A DNA stretch of 64,000 nt, taken from the NCBI RefSeq assembly GCF_013368755.1, contig NC_049565.1, forward strand, positions 682,001 through 746,000, in the 5' to 3' direction. This DNA comes from Talaromyces rugulosus. Lineage: Eukaryota; Ascomycota; Eurotiomycetes; Eurotiales; Trichocomaceae. The notes below the pieces were generated by a model, which was given only the letters and a program-made list of their open reading frames with translations, was not told the DNA's origin and ran no database searches. Shown here piece by piece: positions 53,319-63,900 of the stretch. Numbering within the stretch: the first letter of the stretch is position 1; every line of letters starts with the position of its first letter. Both the position numbers and the translations under genes were made by a program.

Positions 53319-54450
53319 CATGGAGAAATTGAATGTCCATGCATATACACTATCTTGCAAAACCGGCGTCCGCACCAAATAACTGTTTTTAGGATTCCCA
53401 AGCCCTAATGCCAAGATGAGCTAAACCTCTTTTGATATTTCTCCGAGATTGTTTGATACAAAGATCGTAAGTAAGCGGTACAGTCAGTTTCAAAATTGCC
53501 TTCACCTTATTTACATTCTCTTTTATAAAATGTGCCCCATTATAAAGACAGGCTAGTAAATACATAGTTAGTTTAGTGTCTATCACTACCGTAAATATAT
53601 ACTAATTAACTCTTATTAGACTAGTACAAGGCAGCAACTTCACAATAGTGGGGCAGAATTCAACACAGAGTGTGTAAAAAGGTGAAGCCAATTTCGAAAT
53701 TGGCTGTATCATTAATACAATTACCGAGTCTTTCGTCGTAAGATGTTTTAATGATGCAAGATTTGAAATTAAACACGTGCCTTCAGGCCACATGTAACTA
53801 TCCTTCAATCCACCCCAGATCCCCCGGCAGAGATCCTCCCGGAAGATCTGTGGATCATCCTCATAAGGCAAGCCTCATGGCACTTAATCTCGCCGCGTCA
53901 AAATACAACTAATCCATAACATGATATTAAGTACAATACTCTCCACGGGATGATTGACATCGTTGACTGGTTTTTCACAGAACCCAAGCGGACCCATTCC
54001 CATTAGAGGGAGCCTTGTTATTCGGATACATACTATCAACTGAGCTGACCTCCAAGGTGCATCGATCTCGTGTCCAGCAAGATGAATCACCCATAGCGGA
54101 TGAGGTACATGTTGCCTATCCATGATCTTGACGGACCGGGAGCACAGTCTGAGCGACAGGGCCAAACGCACCAGCGAGGTGGAAAAGGTGTATGAAATGA
54201 TTCCCCACTTCAATGAGGAATTACGTGGGCTATACTTGGAATTGAACCGGGAAAAATAAAACCTGAGGAATTACAAGGTTAGCCTGGAGCGGACTATTGG
54301 CAGACATGGGCGACAACTACAACAACAGGCCACGGTAAGCTCGCTTTCCACCGAACCGACGATGCTGACCACCCGTAAGAAATCGACAAACTGAGAAAGG
54401 ATATTGGACTGCTCGAGAAGAGCAAAAAGGAACTGGAGCGCTCTTAGACA
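53319..54450 (+). pseudogene. Decayed copy of the coiled-coil gene at 9352, split by a MITE
   Basis: The ATG and first seven codons survive (ATGGAGAAATTGAATGTCCA), but the first donor is GC instead of GT. About 550 bp including a MITE separate it from the second exon, which begins after TTTTTCACAG as in the intact copy. Frameshifts and stops then break the coiled-coil region (GACGGACCGGGAGCACAGTC onward). Confidence 0.7.
53481..53706. mobile_element. MITE copy 4 with TA target duplication
   Basis: Begins CAGTCAGTTTCAAAATTGCC, ends as the inverse GCCAATTTCGAAATTGGCTG, and is flanked by TA on both sides, as expected for Tc1/mariner-mobilised elements. The inner TIR has the TGCCCCA/TGGGGCA core. 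Confidence 0.85.
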
Positions 54451-54607
54451 GTACAGTACGGGTACCGTCAAGTGATTGGCTTGGGTTGGAAGTATGACTT
54501 CCGCTTGACTTTTCATTGGGGAACTTATACAATCGCGAAGGGAAAAGTGTTCTATTGATACTGTACTATATATTACTTATTTCGAAATACATTCTTGACA
54601 TTCAACC

Positions 54608-55705
54608 TCAACCACTACTTAAAGAATAACAGAATTCATCATGACCAAAGGTCTCTAGATCATTTGCTATCTGTTTCATGCTAAGGTGACCATGGTAATC
54701 ATGAATATAGGTCGCCATAGCATACCGCACACGCTTTCGGTCGTCAAGCATCACTTTTCGACTCAACCTTTCGTGCGGAATCCAGAAATTGTAATGGAAC
54801 ATATTGGTAGAATGAGGCGGTCTCTCCCGATTTGTTTCTTTAAGCATTTCAATAGCACGATCTTCACTAATTTGGTAGGAATGAAAATCCCGTATAATAT
54901 GGCAAATTCTCTGGTAGAAAGCTTTGGTCCCTTGGTCGGATCCAATCTGGTTCCTTGTGGGGTGCTGCAGCTCGAGCTTGATTCCTGAGCTCATACACTC
55001 GATTAGAAAGGTGTTAATTGCGACAAAATCCCCTACTTCTTCTGTATAATGAATGTTTTCAATCAGTTCTAGCCAACGACGGCCCGACGGCCCCGACGCT
55101 GTGGGGATATCTCTAAGTCGCCGTATTTCGGGTTGGCAGTGGCACCAGAATTGTGGATCAATGTGGTACAATTCACCGAGTAAAACTTCCTTATCCCAGC
55201 CCGATTTTCTGGTATGAGAGTTAAGTCTGATTGAAAATGGCGCCGAATGACTTGCGCCCTTCGTCCATATTTCTAACTTCCTTTCCCTCCGGCAAAAAGG
55301 GCAGGTAAAAGCCAATCCCTCCCTCCGACAAGCATCAAACCATGTAAGAAGGCAGGGGGTATGCATTACTTTTTTACAGCACAGTATAATTTTTCCCTTG
55401 TCACTATCATCACTACAAGGGCACTCATCTTCCAGAGGTATACTGCACTGAGGACAGCCATCATCTAGGCCACCCCCGACAATACAGGAGAAGTGTGCTG
55501 CATGGAAACACTTAAGCCATCCAAAGCGCTCGTGTTCTCTCGTGGTGCCGCAATTTGCACACGGGGCTATCGCTTCGTCGTAAAAGGGCACAGCTTTAGG
55601 AAACAGCCTGAACAGGTCTTGTCTCGAAAGCTCTGAAGCACGGACATTTTGCAAGTGCGGAGCAACTGTACCGATATCCACATCAGTAAGATCACTTAAA
55701 GACAT
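54608..55705 (-). CDS. RING-type zinc-finger protein (intact copy)
   Basis: The ATG at 55705 (MSLSDLTDVDIGTVAPHLQN) gives 365 residues; the frame is open further upstream to 55846, but that part looks like promoter. Residues 49-87 form a C3H2C3 RING: C49, C52, C66, H68, H71, C74, C84 and C87. A second cysteine/histidine cluster (residues 95-138: CPC, CC, H115, C118, C135 and C138) looks like another zinc-binding module. The C-terminal two thirds are helical without known domain. RING proteins of this kind are usually E3 ubiquitin ligases. The copy at 10120-10780 has lost exactly this zinc-finger half. Confidence 0.75.
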   Translation of the reverse strand: MSLSDLTDVDIGTVAPHLQNVRASELSRQDLFRLFPKAVPFYDEAIAPCANCGTTREHERFGWLKCFHAAHFSCIVGGGLDDGCPQCSIPLEDECPCSDDSDKGKIILCCKKVMHTPCLLTWFDACRREGLAFTCPFCRRERKLEIWTKGASHSAPFSIRLNSHTRKSGWDKEVLLGELYHIDPQFWCHCQPEIRRLRDIPTASGPSGRRWLELIENIHYTEEVGDFVAINTFLIECMSSGIKLELQHPTRNQIGSDQGTKAFYQRICHIIRDFHSYQISEDRAIEMLKETNRERPPHSTNMFHYNFWIPHERLSRKVMLDDRKRVRYAMATYIHDYHGHLSMKQIANDLETFGHDEFCYSLSSG

Positions 55706-55764
55706 TGTGGTGATGTGGAGCTTTGTGTGGGTACTCTGATGCTTTATACTAACAGAGGGTTGGG

Positions 55765-56160
55765 CCAGCACCAATCTGGACCCCTCGGGTAACTTGGTAA
55801 GGTTGGGGATAAGGGTTTCCATTGCGGCGCTCGAAACCATCAGCAAGGTACTAAAAAAGAACCCCGGAGGCTATTATTGGAACTAGCACAGACTGGTACC
55901 ATGCTGCACCCCACGTCGCCACACACCACAACTCCGAGTCCATCTCTTCAGAATTGGGCGACATCGGTCATCATCCCCAAGCCTACTACGGTGTCTCCGT
56001 CTGCGGGTGGCCAACCTGATGGATTTCCCAATCAGAGTGGTCCGCAACTGCAGAGTATCGAGGACCAAGCACATGGTGAAGCCACGGCCCGGGCAGGCTC
56101 ATCGACGCGCTCATCGCCGTCCGGAGTGTAAGTCAAAGTGGCTATCATTTAGCGAAGCTG
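55765..56160 (+). pseudogene. Third ferritin-like copy: promoter and linker only, with internal deletion
   Basis: The promoter-like part (CCCCTCGGGTAA, GGCTATTATTGG) and the Thr/Pro linker (HTTTPSPSLQNWATSVI, AGGQPDGFPNQSGPQLQSIE) match the 38500 gene. The signal peptide is lost, and after DQAHG a deletion fuses the linker directly to the sequence around the intron donor (CATCGACGCGCTCATCGCC). Both ferritin helices and the whole second exon are missing. Confidence 0.75.
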
Positions 56161-56948
56161 ATACATGTACAGTGGTACCCGAAATCTCCTTCCATGTTTT
56201 TGCACATACTGATCTGTTTGAGACCCTAAGCACCAAGACATATCTAATTCTTAATGGTTACTCATCGAAAGGTGAGGAAATACCACGGCGGCAGCGAGGG
56301 AGCCATTTTTGGCTCCCATGGCCTCGCAAAATGCGTTTCTTCGAAACGAGAACACAGGAGCGTGGTGCGTGGGGCGTGAGAATCAGCGCGGCATGAAACC
56401 CCATCGATTGGTTGAACCCAGATTTGGTCCGCGTAGCAATTTAAAAATTTTATTGTCATGATTTTAAAAGCATATCGAGAAAGGAGAACTTCGGGTTGGG
56501 ACGATGTTGAAATGGGTGTGCATGTCTCGAATAAGTCATAATGTAACCGCGCGCCAAGGCGCTGAACTTGGCCAATCAATGGAAAGCTGACGTCTGCGTG
56601 AGTGGGGTGCGTGAGTGGCATTGTTGATCCTTCGTTGGCCGAAAGTAGTCACACTCGCGTGCTTCTCCGTCATTTCCTTTTGTCGAGTCGAGTGAATCAG
56701 AATGGTGAATGTGCCTGAAACGGATTAAAGACCAGTTCGCCAGTTGAGTCCTCCAGGTGATGGGACCGGAGACGGTCTGGTTGTGCAGGTGCAGGGTCTA
56801 GACCATGAGACCAAAACAAATGGAATCGAAAGGAAGCCGCCGTACAAAATCCATGAACACAAAATAGAGGAAGGCAAATTGTAGGAAACGGATTCTTATA
56901 CTCGCGTTTTGTGAAATTCGAAAACATGTGGAAGCAAAACCATACATC
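56161..56948. other. Intergenic, no gene recognised
   Basis: Minus-strand open frames exist but lack family features. GAGG/GGGAGCC-rich stretch near 56290. Confidence 0.45.
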
Positions 56949-58463
56949 TTATATTCTATTCCGCAGATGGTTCCTTTCCTTCCTGACTTTCACCTTCCAT
57001 TCTTCCACATTAGCTACTGCATCGGCTGGGGAATGCTTGTTCTTCACCAAGAGCTCCTGGATCTCGGCAGGGCTAAATTCGCCACTAGGAATCTTGGAGG
57101 CGAACTCTTTGGCCAGACGTTCTATAGTTTCATGTTCTTCATCTTCTTTGCAGCACCTTGATTTCCATCCACTGGTTCATACATCGCGCAAAATAGTCTC
57201 AACGTCAAGTCTTCGTCGGCAAGCGGGAAGATGACCTTTTGAACTACACGACCGGATCGTATGAGAGCCTTGTCTAGCTTGTCGATATGATTGGTTGTCA
57301 TAATGAGCACCCGACCTTCTGCCGATGATACCCCATCTAGAGCGTTGAGAAGCCCAGACATCGACAACTTCCCAGGATATTTGTCTCCTTCCGAGGAGTC
57401 GAGCTCTCGCTGAGGGTTTTTGGTTTTTCTGGCCCCTCAGTCCGTGCAGTACCAACACCGTCAACGTCTTCCAAGAGAACTATGCAGTGTGGAGGGAGCT
57501 TAGCAAACAGACTGGTCAGTCTGCTGTCGTCGACCTTCGGAATGATGAGTAAATAGATGTCCAATTCGAACTGCCCAGCGATAGAGAAGCTGAAACTGGA
57601 CTTTCCAGTTCCTGGAGGCCCATACCAGAGGAACCCTCTTTTATATTGAATGCCTCGTCTTGCATACCAGTTACGAGTCTCTTCACTGAGGAAGTCCTGA
57701 ATATCTTCCACCAGTGCCTTCTTATCGCCCTCGTTCATGATCACCGTGGAGATGGGCCTGATGTTCCGGGACGTTGCCTTCCTCCACTCCCCATTTTCAT
57801 TTTCGAAGACAGATGTCATGTTCTGAGTACTTTTGAGGTACTCAGTTCGACCCTCCTCAAGGAGCTCTTTCACAATCCTTGGAGATCTTCCGAAGCAAGA
57901 GAGACGAAGTACTTCTTGCTGATTGAAAACACCCTCTTTCACTCTACAAGAAAGCCGAAGCAAGTGGTTTTTGTACCAAAAGTAAACCGAGCCATTCCAC
58001 GGGGTATACACTAGAGCCTTTTTCTTGTGTGTGTTCGATTTATCAGCAGCGTATACCCGTCTCTTTCTTGAGCCAACGCTGGCTAGGGAGGATCTAACTT
58101 CCTTGGCGAATGGCTAAATAGATATCCACGCGATGAGTATATCGAACGCTTCATCGTTTTGGGACACAGTGACTGTTGAGGCTTTTTTGAATGTCAGAAA
58201 GAGTCTCACAGCATTTTGTAGGGTCGCAAACTAAAGTAAGTTTCCACGAATTCCGTCAAATAACGGAATCCACATCTGCCCAGGAATGTGAGCATTCCGC
58301 AGAAGCCTAGCAGACGAACATAGATGTCTAAGTTTCCAGCTAAGAGATGCTGCATGGAGGAAAACACGGTGCCGAAGCCAGGAAAGAAGACATCCACAAT
58401 GGAGACCTGATTGGATGGTGTCGGCTGGAATGGGAAAAAGGTGACACCGTTTGATGTGTCCAT
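56949..58463 (-). pseudogene. Frameshifted BCS1-like AAA ATPase
   Basis: ATG at 58463 starts an N-terminal exon with one membrane segment (VSIVDVFFPGFGTVF, LLGFCGMLTFLGRCGF), parallel to the intact gene at 29080. Then come an in-frame TAG (after AFDILIAWISI), the BCS1_N and AAA regions (YTPWNGSVYFWYKNHLLRLS, Walker A GPPGTGKSS, Walker B IVLLEDVDGVG), a one-base frameshift near 57360 (before [13 protein letters not shown]), and another near 57140 (before [13 protein letters not shown]). The reading then runs to a TAA at 56949. Three independent lesions argue for a true pseudogene. Confidence 0.8.
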
Positions 58464-59811
58464 TTTGAATAGAAGTGATGAAGACAATGTGTTCAGAATA
58501 CAACTCTAGGTTTGACCTCTTTGCTCGCAATTGGTAAGAAATATTTAAGAGTGTTCGCCAGAGATATGCCTCCCTTTATGAGCTTTGGTTGACATAGATA
58601 TTTGGCACTTATGCCTTGCGAAACCCCTCTCTGCACGCGCCAATCTGATGTGTCTAAGCGAGGATATTGACAAGAACAATATGCCGTAATGTCCGGAATG
58701 GGCTGGTATCTCTATGTTCCATCCGAGCTGTTCTTCAAGACATGTATCCTTTGCATAATTTTATGGTATTTCAGAATGATTCGGAAACTTCGCAGACTGT
58801 GGTAGACATGCAAAGGTGCGATGTAATGACTCAACAAGCCCCCCAGGTCAACTGGTTGGACGTTAGAAGAGAGGGTTTGAAACGGAGGCATGAAACCTAG
58901 AGCTTAGCTCGTGTATGGGATTGTAAAAGCCCTATATCTGGCTAGGCTTTAAGGTAAAATCATTGCCATTAATAATAAGTCTGAAGTCTATAGAAATAGT
59001 AAATAATCCGCTAGACTAATAGATGTGACGTGGGTGCAGTAGGCTGAAGGCTGCTTTGCAATGTTGAGTTCAGGCATACGAATACATCTCATAAGGCTCG
59101 TTCACTGTGCCACAAGTCACCTCAGGCTATTATCGCACTTGACGAGCAAGCATATTAATACGAAGATAGAGAGCCATTCAGCGACATTGAATCAGAAGCT
59201 GAGTTGGTTGGGGACCAAGACCTCTCAGCTGGCGCCTAAGCAAAGCCTTCCAGTAAGGCTGCTAAGAACGCGCTCAATCCCTGTCTCTAAATTTACGTTC
59301 TGTCCACGGCTGGCAGGCCCAGTCGTGAAGGTTTATGGCACGGGTATTCCCGAATGGGGAGTATGAAAACTGGACACGATGCCAATCGCACCTTGTGCAT
59401 GCCAAAAGTGTGCTGAGAAGATGATCAATTAACTGCGGCCACCATCTTATCAAATTGTGGATATGGTGCTTTTTGCCCTGCCGCTTCCTTTCGTCAACGA
59501 CCACTGCCTCTGTTGAACGTTCAAATGTTTCACATCGTTCAAGTACGTCATGTACAAATCCTGATCTCCGACGTTTTCCTTCCCATAGGCGTGCGTGGCG
59601 TTTTGGCTTGGTTTATGTCAGGTGGAATCTTCTCGACGAGATATATGAATGTCGGACCTACGCGCTCTGAGAATGATAGAAGGAATCGATTCTAAGATAC
59701 TACTATCTATAGATATGAGGCATAGAGCTATCTAGCAAAAAAAAACATATATAGGATGCCACTTCTGTATTATTTGCCTATGTACCCAAAATATATGATT
59801 CCCAATGGCTA
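58464..59811. other. Intergenic, possible transposase tail
   Basis: Near 59150-59230 a plus-strand stretch reads REPFSDIESEAELVGDQDL and then a stop, in the style of the acidic C terminus of pogo/Fot1-type transposases, but it is too short to be sure. No other gene is supported. Confidence 0.35.
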
Positions 59812-60757
59812 TTACCATGGAGTTTCATGACCGTGCCACTCCGTAATCCGGTAGGGGGTCCATGTCATCCTAAGCGTTATTGGCACTATCCACGCTAGCT
59901 CTTCCCTGCGGGTGGTTTCGAGGAATGGATCCTTGGAGGATATTGTCAGCGATATATTGTATTCGTGGTGGAACTTACTTGGATTAGGCTTGCCGGTAGG
60001 TCCGCGCTTTCCATCAGTCGCGAAACAAACCGTTCAGCATTTTGAGACCAGTTCCCTGACGGTACCCACACCCCAGCTTCCGGTTGAACAGGATTCATCA
60101 GCTGAGTCATCACATGGCCCAAGCGCCGAATATCTGGAGTCATCACGTCCGAGTCAACCGGGACGCAACTTTCTGGATTCACTGTGTGTTCATGTCAGAA
60201 ACGCCACCACGTCGTCGACGGACTCGGTCCTACTGATCTTTACATCGCCACCCCATGTCACCCCAATGGTGGAACAATCGAGACTTCCCAATGCCAGGCG
60301 CCGTGACCAAAGAAAATCGATCCCATTGAGGACCTGTGATGTTCATTATCGGTTCAACGAATCTGCAGTAGCACGCACGTACCTGGAGGGCGATTGCCGC
60401 CAATTGCTTTTCATCAACCAAGTGGATTGTAGTTCTGATATCTTCAACACGGATCTCCACGTGCTCAGATATCAGGTAATATGCCGTTTTCTCACGAAAA
60501 ACCCCCGAATAACGAAGAATATTGGCGTGGTGCAATTTCGTATGTATGATATTCTGAATTTCTATATCGTTGTGGGAAGCAGCCAACTTCCGAATGTCAA
60601 CTACGTCGAGGGCATCGTCTTGAGCCACGGTGACCCATTGATTCAATTCAATATCGTATCGTTGGCGATGTTCGGACCACGGTGTACCCTCGCGCAAGTG
60701 TAAGTGCATGCGATCCGGATCCATGATCCGACTTGCTATCTGGGTGTCTGATGCCAT
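59812..60757 (-). CDS. Four-exon kinase-like (probable pseudokinase) protein, copy 3
   Basis: Exons 60757-60383, 60333-60234, 60181-59979 and 59931-59812 (introns of 49, 52 and 47 nt) give about 265 residues. ATGs at 60724 and 60709 are alternative starts. Segments line up with the other two copies: DVVDIRKLA (VAIK position), HHANILRYSGVFREKTAYYL, then exon 2 of 100 nt with a strongly altered catalytic loop (LALGSLDCSTIGVTWGGDVK), MTPDIRRLGHVMTQLM, and QDPFLETTREEL at the C-terminal kinase signature position. No HRD or DFG. It is divergent from the DUF3723 gene, 193 bp away. Most diverged of the three. Confidence 0.65.
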
Positions 60758-60949
60758 TTACGTGCTGTTCACGCAGTTGCAAAATCCGGCGGTGTCTCCA
60801 CTCATCGGGAGGGGCGGGAGTGGGATATATGAACACCCTGGGGTGCCCGTTCGGACTCCCATGATAAGGCCGCCACCACCAACGAACAGAATGACCATCT
60901 CCACTCGTCCACGACCCGGGCTGAAGCCCAAATATCCTCTTTATGCGAA

Positions 60950-63900
60950 ATGCAACGTACAGTGGATGATCTTGATGTGACAGCGCCTCAAAGGAGGATC
61001 GCCCACTACCGCGGTGCCGCCCGCGTGTCATTAGATATCCTCGAGTATGATGGCAAGCGCTTACAGCCATCCGACAGCCATTATGCCTCCATTTTCCAGG
61101 AAATCCAGGAAAAGCGGTCCTATTCGGAACACCGCATTCCAGCTATAGTTGACTCGTGCACATTCGAGGCGGCGATTGGTCTGTCTGGCACGTCAAGGGA
61201 GTCGCTGCTGGCGACTCCTCAATTGCACCTGCCTTTCCTTCATCTTCCAGGTGAAACGTACCTCGAATGTCTTCGCATTCCAAGCGATGTTCTGGCAGCG
61301 ATCCAGGCACTGCCTGGTGACGACGCGTGGTGGGGAGTAGATCTGTTCGTCGCTGGTATGTCATGGCCAAGCCCGTCCTGTGTCGATGCTAATGATTGAA
61401 ATGATAGACACGGATGAGACGTTGCGAAGGGCGTTGTGCGTGCAATTTACCAAGTCGCCGGGTATTTCAGATGGGGAGATTTACCTGAAGGTGCGCCACT
61501 ACCAAGATCGATACGCGCAGACAAGAGACCTGGAAGACCGAGCCTCGGAGGTGTATTGGTGGGCACAACTTTCATATAACAAACAGGAAAACCTGCAACG
61601 CCTGTTTGCGACAAGCAAGAGTGATTACTTTCGGGCATTCGATGCTTTGCGGGTGATTCCCGGTCTATGGCCGGGGTTTCAGATCTCAGCGCTAAAAACC
61701 ATATTATACCTGGGAGCCAAGAAGGTAAGTTCTGTAAGTCACATTCCGCATGCTCTTTGTTCATGGTGTAACTGGGGCATAGGAAATATTGAACTACGTT
61801 GGCACGATTTTGCACACTTGGGCGACAATCTTAGACGGGAGACGAGACTGGATGAGGGACACAGACTACAACACGGTCCAGTTACTACAGTCACGAGTAC
61901 CAGCTAGATGCGCGGACGACTGCCGGGTGTTGGAGGAGTGTGACCACCAACTATTCTCCGGCATCAGAGACCAACAGAACCGCAATCGGATCTGGGAGAA
62001 TCTCAGGAGGATCGATAACTTGATTCCGTCGTGGTATACGTTCTTTGAGGACGCAAATTACTTTGCCATCTGTGCTCGGGTCATGAAGAGACTTCTCGTA
62101 AATTCGGGAGGGCGTATTTCATCTATTCGTCATCGTCTTCGCACAATATACGATGGCTCAAATCAAGAGGAGGGCCTCGTCCGGTTACAAGTGGATGAGG
62201 GGTCGTTCTACACGTATCGTGGTGATCGGAATACACAGATACGACTCGGTACGGTTCAGCTCTGGCTCTTTGTGTGGCGACATTGGACTTCGCTGGCAGT
62301 CCAATGTCCGCGAAAAGAGGGGCGACAGCCCACACCGGTGCCGACGCCGCCGAATGAATATATGTGGTCCCAACTTGCCTCATTGGCCTTTGAGCTAGGA
62401 TTCAACGCACCGGAAATCGAGCGGCTACGAAATCTGGCAGTCGAGCCCCCCCCGGCCAGGGAGGATACGTCTGCAGCGCCAGACTTATCACTCTACTTGA
62501 GTGGCGCAGGAGAAGGCATTCGGAGAAGGTGCGGACGTCCATTTGCCGACGCTCAGAATTTTGTCCGCCCGGCCTTTTTCCTGGGCATCATGCTCCCAAC
62601 GACCGCAGAAGGCGGACGTGGAATCAGCCCCTTGTTTGTCAGAGTGTCGATGTTCCAGGCTTTTTTCAGCAGTCTCCTCCACAACGGTCTCGATGGGCTC
62701 GTGCGCATTAATTCGCATTTACAACACTTTCCACGTGTGGTCGACGGACTGAACCAGTCTCCTGACCAGGGTAGGATGTATCGGCTGCAGCGCGAAAACG
62801 ATGACCTACGGGAGGAAATCTTGCGTCTCCAAACGGTTGAGCAGACCTTTTACGATTCCGTCGAGCAGCTACAACAAGCCGAACAGAGAGTCATCGATGT
62901 GACAGCGGCTAACGATGAAGTTCGTGCTCGCAACCATAGCTTGGTCGAGCAAGTCGGAAATCTGTCAGGCGTTACTGGCCAAAGTCTTCTGGAAGGACGG
63001 ATTGCCGCACTTGATCAAGATCCCATCTTTGGGCGGGGGAACGAGAGTGCCTTGACTCGTTGCTCTGCCTGTGAAGTGAAGGATACCGAACTTCGGAATC
63101 TTCGAGCTACTGTTTCACGGCATACCGAACAAGATCGCTGTATACTGGAACTTCAGGCGGAACTGAGTCGTTCTCAACAATGCGAGGCGGACCTGCGCGT
63201 AGACTTGTCGTCATTACAGCGGGAGAATCTTGAAACGCAGAACCAAGCCAGAATGTGGGAAGAGCAGAATGCTATTCGCCTTTCTTCCTTGCAGCGCCTC
63301 GCTGCGGAGCAAGGCCGCGCTCAGGATCAGGTCACTGCGTTACGAGCACAGAAAAGACATCTCGAGATCAAGATATCTCGCTTAGAGTGTGGAGAAACGA
63401 CCCATAAACGGAGGAGGTTGTTGCGTTCTTCATCCAGCCTACATTTACGGGGGGGTCAAGATCGGCTGGCTCAAGCCAATTTAGAAGGAAGACGCCTTGG
63501 CACGATCGAAGACCCAGAACGCGAATCTGAACGAGCGAACATGTCAGAAATGTCAAGTTTGTTCCACCAGCAGGACCCAACCCCGGGACCTGCCACGGGC
63601 CCTTTACCAACCCAAAGTGTTCTTGTCCCCAATTCTCGGAGAGACCTCGGAGAGCTATCCTTCAGCAGTCGGGTTGTCGCAGACCAGATGTATGGCTCTC
63701 GTGCAATCGAGTCACAGGTCGATGGCAAACACACTACCTCTACGAATACGGAACTACAGCCGAATCCAGTGGGCCATGCCGATAATGATCGTTTCGAGCT
63801 TCAACGTATGCTGACACGGCGGCATCCGAGCCGACCATCCTCGTGCTCAACCAACTCTCATGATGACTGGCTTCAAAACCAGAATGCAGAGGTAACACAC

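Noticed and set aside
56262..56621. 119-codon minus-strand frame
   Set aside because: No domain, no introns and no neighbour context; likely chance.
59912..60703. 263-codon plus-strand frame
   Set aside because: It is antisense to the four exons of the third kinase-like gene, which have matching paralogues and splice sites.
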